A stretch of 64,000 nucleotides of DNA from Mucilaginibacter sp. 14171R-50. Lineage in GTDB: Bacteria; Bacteroidota; Bacteroidia; Sphingobacteriales; Sphingobacteriaceae. The notes under the pieces are model-generated. The model ran no database searches. It saw only the letters and a list, made by a program, of their open reading frames with translations, and was not told where the DNA came from. Shown here piece after piece: positions 8,839 to 16,017 of this stretch. The position numbers and the translations under genes are program-made. The first letter of the stretch is position 1, and the number at the start of each line of letters is the position of its first letter. The DNA lies in contig NZ_CP048115.1 of NCBI RefSeq assembly GCF_010093045.1, positions 1,054,001 through 1,118,000 of the forward strand, written 5' to 3'.

Positions 8839-9153
8839 TTATAGCCAATCGGCCAATGCAGCGCTTAACATCTCAATAAGTTCGGGGTCATTAAACTGGT
8901 AGTCGTCCGGTATGTTTAGCACAACAAGCCGTTTGCTATTGGAGGCAAATCGCTGCTTTACCAGGTCGCGGTGTTTATATTCCATCACAAATACCACATC
9001 CGCCCAGTCCATTAACTTTTGGTTGAGCCGGATACGCGCCTTGTCGCTTGTGCCGGCGCTGCGGGCGCTATGTAACAGGTGGCCTTTAAAGAGCAACTCC
9101 GCCGTGGGGCTGCGCCACTGGTTTTTACTACAGATGAACAGGAGGTTTGACAA
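8839..9153 (-). CDS. Small low-molecular-weight tyrosine phosphatase-like protein
   Basis: The 104-residue protein carries the phosphatase P-loop CX5R right at its start (ICSKNQWRS, Cys8 to Arg14), followed by the SPTAE segment of the LMW-PTPase/arsenate reductase fold. A C-terminal DDYQFNDPEL stretch may supply the general-acid Asp. It is shorter than classical LMW-PTPases (about 150 residues), but a compact subfamily of this size exists in many bacteria. The start must be the TTG at 9153 or later, because an in-frame TAA lies two codons upstream. It is 6 bp downstream of the frameshifted gene. Substrate unknown. Confidence 0.8.
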   Translation of the reverse strand: MSNLLFICSKNQWRSPTAELLFKGHLLHSARSAGTSDKARIRLNQKLMDWADVVFVMEYKHRDLVKQRFASNSKRLVVLNIPDDYQFNDPELIEMLSAALADWL

Positions 9154-9159
9154 GGGTTA

Positions 9160-10028
9160 CTATTGGGGTTTTTTTGAAGATTGATCGCCGGCTATTTTTT
9201 TCCATGCATCCATAGTGAGTACAAACATTAACCTCTTGTCGCAATCCCAGATCGAAACATAGTTTTTTGATATCACAATACTTTGCTTCCAGGTAGTAAG
9301 GTGCTGGTATAACATGGTAGTGCAAATATCTGTGGCGGTCATAAAGGGCTCTTTTCCCTCAACATGAGAGTGTATAAACTCTAACACGGTCTTGGCTGTA
9401 TCAGATTTGTCGCCCGCGCTCGCAGATATAAGGGAATTATGGATCCGTTTTACAGAAGCGATCTGATTTGTTTTATCAAAATCAATTAGATAATCGTTAC
9501 CATACAGAACCACGCCGTCGGTTTTTGGCGCACTTAAAACATACACCCGTTTATGCCCGCCTCTTATCAGGGGCACAACATTGATATCCGTGTTTTGATA
9601 AAATTTAAATGTCGTGTCCTGGCGCAAGCGCTCGAGCGCGAGGCGCCTGATGGTGAAGAAGTCTTTTTCACCTGCATTTAATTTCCTGTCCGTAGTATCA
9701 AGCGTGAAATTTTGCTCATTAAAATCATTAGTAAACGATATGGATGCAAGAACGCCCGGGTCGTCTCCTTTTCCAAAAAGATATTTTTTACCCCGCTTTT
9801 AGTTTCATAAGATAAATACCCGCCAATTAAGGCGCGTTTATCTTTGAACTTTTCTAAAAAAATATCCGTACCATACCATGATGCCCATTCAGACCTGTAT
9901 AGCGCCTTTCCTTCTGCCATTATACTGTCTGTCCTGCTATCAATATCTTTCCGGTCAAGGTATTTATCCTGCGCAAATGCTGCAGATATTGCCAAAAGGA
10001 ATAAGAGCGTTGCAGCTGTTCGTTTCAT
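9160..10028 (-). pseudogene. Exported protein of unknown function, interrupted by a one-base frameshift
   Basis: Two minus-strand pieces belong to one gene. The first, from ATG at 10028, has a signal peptide (MKRTAATLLFLLAISAAFAQ) and runs in frame to VKNIF. At the A5 run at 9775-9779 the frame is lost. One extra A there would give FFGKGDDPGVLASISF and continue without a break into the 3' piece ending at 9160, for a 289-residue protein. The 3' piece has no good start of its own. It lies one base after the M20 gene stop. The product is not recognised; no catalytic motif is visible. The break may be a real mutation, programmed slippage or a homopolymer sequencing error. Confidence 0.8.
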
Positions 10029-10029
10029 T

Positions 10030-11340
10030 TTATTTGCCATTTCCGTTCATATAATCCAACGTTAAATTACAAAGCGCTTTAACGCCGAGGGTAAAACCAC
10101 TTTCGTCCAGGTAAAAATCGGGCGTGTGATGCGATGGAGCTGTTATACTATTGCCGCCCTTTGGCATGCCGCCTAAAAAGAAAAAAATACCGGGCACTTT
10201 TTGCTGGTAAAAGCTAAAATCTTCGGCCCCGGTTACCGGCGGGCGCAGCAATACATTTTCTTTACCGGCGGTAGCTTCCAGCGTAGGCAGCATTTTAGCG
10301 GTAAGGGCAATATCATTAAAGGTAACGGGATATTTATTGCTGAACGGGATCTGTACCTCGGCTGTGGCGCCGTATGCTTCGGCCGTTTTGGTGGCAATGC
10401 GTTTTACATTTTCGGTTATCAGTTTTTCATCCGCTTCGGTAAAATAGCGTACGGTGCCCTGCATCTTCACGCTTTCGGGAATAATATTGAAGCGCGAGCC
10501 GCCGTTGATCAAGCCGATGGTTACCACTGCAGGATTTTCGGTAACATTTATGTTCCGGCTTACGATACTTTGCAAACTACTGATAATTTGTGCCGAAACC
10601 ACTATCGGGTCAACGCTGCTCCAGGGATAGGCCCCGTGCGCCGACCGGCCCTTTACGATTATTTGAAGATCTTTTACACCGGCCATGGTACCGCCCGGGC
10701 GGTAAACAATTTTTCCGACTTCGGTTTGCGAATTGATATGCAGGCCAAAAATCACATCAACCTTTGGGTTTTCCATCACCCCTTGTTTTACCATTTCTTC
10801 GGCGCCACCCTTTTCTCCAACAGGTGCGCCCTCTTCGGCCGGCTGAAAAATGAATTTTACTGTTCCGCGCAGGTCCTTCTTCATCGAAGACAGCACTTCG
10901 GCTACCCCCATCAATATGGCCATGTGCGAATCGTGGCCGCAGGCATGCATTACGCCAACTTCCTGCCCGTTATATTGTGCTTTTACTTTTGAAGCGAAGG
11001 GGAGGTTCACACGCTCGGTAACCGGCAGCCCGTCCATATCTGCACGCAATGCAACCACGGGGCCCGGCAGGTCGCCTTTTAAAATACCTACCACACCGGT
11101 AGTGGCAATACCAGTTTGTACCCCTATGCCTAACGATTGCAGGTGTTTGGCAATAATGGCCGATGTGCGCACCTCGTGATTGCCCAATTCCGGGTGTTCG
11201 TGAAAATCGCGCCGCCAGGCTATTACTTTATCCTGCAAGGCATCAGCTTTAGCACTTACTGCTTTTTTTAACGTAGGATTTTGTGCCGCACCCGATAAAA
11301 CGGACAAGCAAAAAAGAAGGGTTAAAAGCTTTTTCATCAC
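10030..11340 (-). CDS. Exported M20 family amidohydrolase (N-acyl amino acid amidohydrolase type)
   Basis: The 436-residue protein hydrolyses amide bonds of N-acyl amino acids or related conjugates with a di-metal centre. It has a signal peptide (to SGAAQ, about residue 20). Metal ligands appear in the M20D pattern: VMHACGHDSHMAILMG, FIFQPAEEGAPVGEKGG with the paired Glu, and GAEDFSFY near the C-terminus. The dimerisation domain lies between. The exported form is common in Bacteroidota; the exact substrate is unknown. The first codons lie in a 15-nt perfect inverted repeat (11317-11376), so initiation may be structured. Starts at 11340 (MM) or 11337 are equivalent. Confidence 0.93.
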   Translation of the reverse strand: MMKKLLTLLFCLSVLSGAAQNPTLKKAVSAKADALQDKVIAWRRDFHEHPELGNHEVRTSAIIAKHLQSLGIGVQTGIATTGVVGILKGDLPGPVVALRADMDGLPVTERVNLPFASKVKAQYNGQEVGVMHACGHDSHMAILMGVAEVLSSMKKDLRGTVKFIFQPAEEGAPVGEKGGAEEMVKQGVMENPKVDVIFGLHINSQTEVGKIVYRPGGTMAGVKDLQIIVKGRSAHGAYPWSSVDPIVVSAQIISSLQSIVSRNINVTENPAVVTIGLINGGSRFNIIPESVKMQGTVRYFTEADEKLITENVKRIATKTAEAYGATAEVQIPFSNKYPVTFNDIALTAKMLPTLEATAGKENVLLRPPVTGAEDFSFYQQKVPGIFFFLGGMPKGGNSITAPSHHTPDFYLDESGFTLGVKALCNLTLDYMNGNGK

Positions 11341-11376
11341 TGCGGTTTAGTGCAGTAAGATAAGCTTTTAACCCTT
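11317..11376 (-). promoter_or_regulatory. 15-bp inverted repeat across the M20 gene start
   Basis: AAGGGTTAAAAGCTT at 11317-11331 and its exact reverse complement at 11362-11376 flank a 30-nt loop that contains the start codons. On the minus strand the second arm falls in codons 4-8 and is followed by a T-rich tract. The transcript can therefore fold into a hairpin that resembles an attenuator or a block to ribosome binding. Confidence 0.5.
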
Positions 11377-11398
11377 AAAATTTAAAGGATAGTATTTT

Positions 11399-11908
11399 TT
11401 ATATAGGATCGACAGATGGGGTATGACCATCTACCGATTTTATAGTAATTGTAAATACTAAAACCGTATTGGCCGGAAGCGGACCGTTAGCATACGGGCC
11501 ATAACCCAGGGCAGAAGGAATGATCAATAATATCTTACCGCCATTTTTTATTTTAGGGACACCGATCTTCCAGCCCGCAATAATGTTTTGAGAGAGCTTG
11601 AGCGAGAAATCATCGCGGGCGTCAAATGTGGCGCCGCTAAGGGTTTTACCGGTATAACTTACAACAAGCTGAGAATTTTCGGTTATCGGGTCGCCTGTAC
11701 CTTCTGCCAATACCTGGTAATAAAGTTCAGGGTGATTAAGGTCTTTAACAGCGGTGATATCGGTATGCGCGCTTAAGTAGGCAACAATAGCATCATCATC
11801 GGTTTTTGCTTGTACCGCCGGGTCAACAATAGGCTCGGGTTCGCTGTTTTTTGAGCACGAGGCTAATCCTATAACCAACACGCTTAGTATAAAGAAATAT
11901 TTTTTCAT
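11399..11908 (-). CDS. FKBP-type peptidyl-prolyl isomerase lipoprotein
   Basis: The 169-residue lipoprotein is predicted to catalyse cis-trans isomerisation of Xaa-Pro bonds outside the cytoplasmic membrane. A lipobox ends at Cys18 (VIGLASC). The FKBP domain occupies the C-terminal two thirds, with VSYTGKTLSGATFDARD, IIAGWKIGVPKIKNGGKILLIIPSALGYG and PLPANTVLVFTITI. It is a near-duplicate of the next gene (11946-12416), sharing the residues before the domain (AYLSAHTDI and AYLSAHADI), so the pair arose by tandem duplication. In this copy the segment after the domain is longer. Confidence 0.93.
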   Translation of the reverse strand: MKKYFFILSVLVIGLASCSKNSEPEPIVDPAVQAKTDDDAIVAYLSAHTDITAVKDLNHPELYYQVLAEGTGDPITENSQLVVSYTGKTLSGATFDARDDFSLKLSQNIIAGWKIGVPKIKNGGKILLIIPSALGYGPYANGPLPANTVLVFTITIKSVDGHTPSVDPI

Positions 11909-11945
11909 AATTATTAAAGTTAACGATTAAAATTCAAATATATTA

Positions 11946-12416
11946 CTAACTAATGCCCAGAATATCAATGGTAAACACCAATACGGCGTTTGCGGGAATT
12001 TTTAAACCCGACGCCTTATTACCATAAGCCAACGCCGAGGGTACGATAAGCAAGATGCGACCGCCTGTTTTAGCATGTAATAAGCCAAGTTTCCACCCTT
12101 TGATGATGTTGTCGCTTAATTTTACAGCCAGGCCGGTGCCGGTGTCAAACTGGGTGCCATCCAATAATTTACCAATGTAATTTACCGTAACGGTACTTGT
12201 GGCTGTGGCGGCTGCACCGTTGCCCTCGGTAATTACCTGGTAATATACGCCGTTGGCGTCTTTGGTTGCGTTAATGTCGGCGTGTGCGCTTAAATAAGCT
12301 TGTATGGCCGTTTCGTCCTTAGCGGCTTGCGCGCTGGCATCAAACGGTGCCTCATCCTTTTTGCACGATGCAAAGGCAAGAAAAACTAAGCTCAGTATCA
12401 ATAAATGTTTTTTCAT
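11946..12416 (-). CDS. FKBP-type peptidyl-prolyl isomerase lipoprotein
   Basis: This 156-residue protein is the second FKBP lipoprotein of a tandem pair. Cys18 is the lipidation site (AFASCKKDE). The FKBP fold shows VNYIGKLLDGTQFDTG, IIKGWKLGLLHAKTGGRILLIVPSALAYG and IPANAVLVFTIDI. The two copies are separated by 37 bp and probably cotranscribed after aspS, which ends 20 bp upstream of this start. A role in folding outer-membrane or periplasmic proteins is inferred from the family and location. Confidence 0.93.
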   Translation of the reverse strand: MKKHLLILSLVFLAFASCKKDEAPFDASAQAAKDETAIQAYLSAHADINATKDANGVYYQVITEGNGAAATATSTVTVNYIGKLLDGTQFDTGTGLAVKLSDNIIKGWKLGLLHAKTGGRILLIVPSALAYGNKASGLKIPANAVLVFTIDILGIS

Positions 12417-12436
12417 ATGATATGATACGTATAAAA

Positions 12437-14191
12437 TTATGACTGCGATACAGTGGTTTTAATTTTTAGTTCATTCATCTGGGCATCGGCGATGGTTGAT
12501 GGCGAATCGATCATTACATCGCGGCCCGAATTGTTTTTAGGAAAAGCAATAACGTCGCGTATGGAATCCAGTCCTGCGAAGATAGATGTAAGCCTGTCGA
12601 ACCCAAAAGCGATACCACCGTGTGGAGGTGCGCCATATTCAAATGCATCCATTAAAAAGCCAAATTGTTTTTGCGCTTCCTCCGGCGAAAAGCCCAGGTG
12701 TTTAAACATCAGCGATTGCAATTCTCTGTCGTGGATACGGATAGAACCGCCACCAATTTCGGTACCGTTTATAACCAGGTCGTATGCGTTTGCGCGGACG
12801 TTCTTAGGCTCGGTATCCAGCAATGCAATATCCTCGGGTTTTGGCGAAGTGAACGGGTGGTGCATAGCATGATAACGTTCTGTTTCCTCATCCCACTCCA
12901 GCAGCGGGAAATCAAGCACCCAAAGCGGCGCGAATTTGTTTTTATCACGAAGGCCTAAACGTCCGCCAACCTCAAGGCGTAATTCATTCAGTTGCTTACG
13001 CACTTTATCGGTTTCGCCGGCTAAAATTAAGATCAGGTCACCTTTTTCGGTTTCAAAAGCGGCGCTCCATTTGGCCAGCTCTTCTTCATTGTAAAATTTA
13101 TCAACCGATGATTTAAGTGTGCCGTCTTCGTTATGGCGGGCATAGATTAAGCCAGTAGCGCCAATTTGCGGGCGTTTCATCCACTCGGTAAGCTCGTCGA
13201 TCTGTTTACGCGTGTAGTTAGCACAGCCCTTGGCATTGATACCAACAACCAGTTCGGCATTATCAAAAATGCTGAACCCTTTGCCTTTTACCACGTCATT
13301 CAATTCAACAAACTGCATCCCAAAGCGGGTATCGGGTTTATCAGAACCATACAAGCGCATGGCATCGGCATATTGCATGCGCGGGAAATCCCCAAGCTCC
13401 AAGCCTTTAACAGTGCGGAACAGGTGGCGGGTAAGCCCTTCGAAAATATTCAGGATATCTTCCTGGGTGATGAACGACATTTCGCAGTCTATCTGTGTAA
13501 ATTCCGGCTGCCGGTCGGCACGCAGGTCTTCGTCCCTAAAGCATTTCACGATCTGGAAGTAACGATCGAACCCGCTCACCATCAGCAATTGCTTAAAGGT
13601 TTGCGGCGATTGCGGCAGGGCGTAAAATTCGCCGGGGTTCATACGGCTTGGCACCACAAAATCGCGCGCGCCTTCTGGGGTGGATTTGATCAGTACCGGG
13701 GTTTCCACCTCAATAAAATCCAGCCCGTCTAAATATTTGCGTATCTCCTGCGCCATTTTATGGCGAAGGACCAGGTTGTTACGAATAGGGTTGCGGCGCA
13801 GATCGAGGTAACGGTATTTGGCGCGCAGTTCCTCACCGCCATCGGTTTCATCCTCAATTAAAAATGGTGGGATCTTGGCAGCGTTCAATATCTCCAGTGC
13901 GGTAACGGCAATTTCAATTTCGCCGGTTGGTATTTTAGTGTTTTTGTTAGAACGCTCCAGAACGGTGCCTGTTACCTTTATCACAAACTCGCGGCCCAGC
14001 TGCCTGCCGGCTTCGCGCAGGTTAGCATCGGTATCGGTATTTAAAACCAGTTGGGTTAAACCATAACGGTCGCGCACATCAATAAACGTGGTGCCCCCCA
14101 GGTCGCGCGATTTTTGCACCCATCCGCACAGGGTTACCGTTTCGCCTAAATCGCTGATATTTAATTGCCCGCAGGTGTGTGTTCTAAGCAT
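12437..14191 (-). CDS. aspS: Aspartyl-tRNA synthetase
   Basis: The class II synthetase (584 residues) charges tRNA-Asp with aspartate. It has an N-terminal OB anticodon-binding domain ([21 protein letters not shown]), class II motif 2 ([19 protein letters not shown]), a GAD insertion domain of bacterial type and motif 3 ([14 protein letters not shown]). The ATG at 14191 ([10 protein letters not shown]) is chosen over an ATG 19 codons upstream, because conserved sequence starts here and a -7 promoter element lies at 14214-14221, inside the longer reading. The FKBP pair follows on the same strand. Confidence 0.97.
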   Translation of the reverse strand: MLRTHTCGQLNISDLGETVTLCGWVQKSRDLGGTTFIDVRDRYGLTQLVLNTDTDANLREAGRQLGREFVIKVTGTVLERSNKNTKIPTGEIEIAVTALEILNAAKIPPFLIEDETDGGEELRAKYRYLDLRRNPIRNNLVLRHKMAQEIRKYLDGLDFIEVETPVLIKSTPEGARDFVVPSRMNPGEFYALPQSPQTFKQLLMVSGFDRYFQIVKCFRDEDLRADRQPEFTQIDCEMSFITQEDILNIFEGLTRHLFRTVKGLELGDFPRMQYADAMRLYGSDKPDTRFGMQFVELNDVVKGKGFSIFDNAELVVGINAKGCANYTRKQIDELTEWMKRPQIGATGLIYARHNEDGTLKSSVDKFYNEEELAKWSAAFETEKGDLILILAGETDKVRKQLNELRLEVGGRLGLRDKNKFAPLWVLDFPLLEWDEETERYHAMHHPFTSPKPEDIALLDTEPKNVRANAYDLVINGTEIGGGSIRIHDRELQSLMFKHLGFSPEEAQKQFGFLMDAFEYGAPPHGGIAFGFDRLTSIFAGLDSIRDVIAFPKNNSGRDVMIDSPSTIADAQMNELKIKTTVSQS

Positions 14192-14213
14192 AATTCCTTC
14201 TGTTAAAAGCTTG

Positions 14214-14221
14214 CAAAAGTA
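14214..14221 (-). promoter_or_regulatory. -7 promoter element of aspS
   Basis: The minus strand reads TACTTTTG, matching TAnnTTTG, 22 bp before the aspS ATG. It would give a leader of roughly 15 nt and supports the shorter start. Confidence 0.5.
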
Positions 14222-14339
14222 CTGTTTTGAGGCGAAAGGTAAAAGCACGTGATATAACTATCTTCTACGTTAAAAATCTACACATTCCACAAAGAGCATG
14301 GTGCCAGTATAAAAATTTTAATATTGTTAATTATAGCTG

Positions 14340-15587
14340 TCAATTTATCTTAATACAACGAACAGAGAAGCCTGCCCTATCTCCCTTATTGGCGCTTCCG
14401 CCGGCTAGTTCAGTATCAAAACTTAAAACAGCGGTATACGACGATGTAGCGTCTGACCAAAAAATTGTAGTTGAACCTATGCCGTAATAGACCCCAGAGC
14501 GGTATCCGGCTGGCAAGCCCGTAAAGCCGCTACTGTTGGTTGCGCCTGTATTTGGCGACCTCCAATGCGCTGTTCCGGCTTCTTTCATTTTACCGGCAGA
14601 AGTATTTGTTGTGCCCAAGTACTGATAAAGCGCTTTCCAATCGGCATCTGTTGGCACGCGCCAGCCAACCGGACAAATATTTCTGGTATCTTTTACAGCA
14701 TTAAAATTATATAGGCGTCCATAAATTTCAGCGAGACTATTATTATTATCATAGTTACAGTAAGCCCCTTGATTGGTTTGCGGCCAGTCATTATCATTCG
14801 TAATATTAGGGATAGCATCCCCATTTCTGTAGTGAGTAACTTTTAAATTTGTCACAAGCCATACCTGATTTCCAATATTTACAGTTTTGTATATGTTACC
14901 ATCAATGTCAATTACATCTGTTACTACCTTTACTTCGTCACTATATGAAATACCGGCAGCGTTGATAGCATAAGCACGTATATAATAGGTGGTATTGGGA
15001 GTCAGATTTTTAAAGGTATAGTTCATAGGATCTGTGTCGAGGGACTCTATGCTTTTTATATCGTTAATTGTGGGGATTGGTGTTTTTGCCAGGCAAAATC
15101 CCTTACTAATTATATCATTCCCTTCTTTTGATTCTACGCTCCCTTTTACGGTTATCTCATTGGTTGTACTACTAACAAGCGAGTCAATTGAAACTGTTGC
15201 ATGGGCAAGTGTAGTAAATGACACCCGCTGGCCATATGATACCCCGGAGGCATTCATAGCATAAGCTCTTACATAATAGGTGGTGTTTTCTTTTAAGCCT
15301 GTAAGCTGGCTATTAAAGCTGCTTGCGCCACTCCCTTCAGCCTTCTTACTATCTGAAATAGTGGGTAGCCCCGATTCGGCCCAACAAATACCTTTGTCAG
15401 AAACTTCAGAGCCCTCACTTTTTATATTTTCAGCGCCGGATACAGCTGTAGAAGTAGTTACAGATGTTACTTCTTTTGTTGTTAAGGTAGGTGTAGGCTT
15501 TTTATCACCATCCTTTTTACACGCATTAGCAAATAACACAAGCGCAATTGCAGATACAAGGGATAATGTTTGGTATATATGTTTCAT
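14340..15587 (-). CDS. FISUMP-domain lipoprotein with two Ig/fibronectin-like repeats
   Basis: The 415-residue surface lipoprotein has a lipobox ending at Cys23 (LFANACKKD). Two beta-sandwich repeats of about 90 residues follow; each contains a YYVRAYAMNASGVSYG or YYIRAYAINAAGISYS strand. The C-terminal half is the Fibrobacter succinogenes major paralogous (FISUMP) domain, with VNIGNQVWLVTNLKVTHYRNG, RLYNFNAV, CPVGWRVPTDADWKALYQYLG and a final FSVRCIK. These proteins are exposed at the cell surface; no enzymatic function is known. The start at 15587 (MKHIYQ) is chosen because the signal peptide begins there, not at an ATG 15 codons earlier. Confidence 0.9.
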   Translation of the reverse strand: MKHIYQTLSLVSAIALVLFANACKKDGDKKPTPTLTTKEVTSVTTSTAVSGAENIKSEGSEVSDKGICWAESGLPTISDSKKAEGSGASSFNSQLTGLKENTTYYVRAYAMNASGVSYGQRVSFTTLAHATVSIDSLVSSTTNEITVKGSVESKEGNDIISKGFCLAKTPIPTINDIKSIESLDTDPMNYTFKNLTPNTTYYIRAYAINAAGISYSDEVKVVTDVIDIDGNIYKTVNIGNQVWLVTNLKVTHYRNGDAIPNITNDNDWPQTNQGAYCNYDNNNSLAEIYGRLYNFNAVKDTRNICPVGWRVPTDADWKALYQYLGTTNTSAGKMKEAGTAHWRSPNTGATNSSGFTGLPAGYRSGVYYGIGSTTIFWSDATSSYTAVLSFDTELAGGSANKGDRAGFSVRCIKIN

Positions 15588-15763
15588 TCTGCATAGATAC
15601 AAAATATAAGCAACCAGATTAACTATCCTCACTTCAAAATATAATAATTTTACACGCGCTATGATGTGGTAATACGCTTTAAATCCAGCTCGCTAAAAGC
15701 GCACTTCATTACATTATTATTACCGTCGCAAACAATTATTTATCATATTCTCAAACCAAATCC

Positions 15764-15771
15764 TATATTTG
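15764..15771 (+). promoter_or_regulatory. -7 promoter element of the thiamine uptake operon
   Basis: TATATTTG matches TAnnTTTG and lies 7 bp before the first base of the TPP aptamer, so transcription would begin close to the riboswitch. No good -33 element was seen. Confidence 0.5.
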
Positions 15772-15777
15772 CCACAT

Positions 15778-15962
15778 AATTCTCAAGGGGTGCCTTGCTT
15801 TGAGCAATCAAACTGAAAGACAGGCTGAGATCAAACCCATTATTTGAGTACAAAGTCTAAAGCTTTAAGTCTTAAGTCGAAAAATCGGCTTCGGACTAAG
15901 AACTTACGACTAACGACTTAAATATGCACCTGATCCGGGTAATGCCGGCGTAGGGAGAGGTA
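15778..15962 (+). ncRNA. TPP riboswitch (THI element) with an 89-nt insertion in J2/4
   Basis: The conserved aptamer parts appear in order: GGGGTGCC at P2 (15787-15794), a P3 arm with a TTGCT/AGCAA hairpin, CTGAGA (15825-15830), ACCC of P2 (15835-15838), then ACCTGATCCGGGTAATGCCG and GCGTAGGGA (15928-15955). P1 is short (TCTC with GAGA). Between ACCC and ACCTGATCC are 89 nt instead of about 4-6 in E. coli thiM. The insertion contains TTAAGTCG (15872-15879) and its complement CGACTTAA (15914-15921), so it can form a separate arm. The riboswitch precedes a TonB receptor and a PnuT-type transporter, and thiamine pyrophosphate is expected to switch off their expression. The expression platform at 15963-16017 is not resolved. 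Confidence 0.92.
15839..15927 (+). repeat. Palindromic TTAAGTC-type insertion inside the TPP aptamer
   Basis: This 89-nt segment repeats TTAAGTC and related words (AAGTCTAAAG, TTAAGTCTTAAGTCG, ACTTACGACTAACGACTTAA) in both orientations. It looks like a small palindromic interspersed repeat that entered the aptamer loop. Only this copy was seen in the window. Confidence 0.55.
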
Positions 15963-16017
15963 ACAAGTTAAGTGTACTGCCATTATACCCTGGTGAGCAG
16001 ATGGTTTAACTAATTTA

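Noticed and set aside
9160..9627. Independent 155-codon gene
   Set aside because: It continues the frame of the gene starting at 10028 after a one-base shift and has no start of its own.
10201..10992. Open plus frame of 263 codons antisense to the M20 gene
   Set aside because: The opposite strand has all M20 metal-binding motifs; the plus frame is a by-product of the codon pattern.
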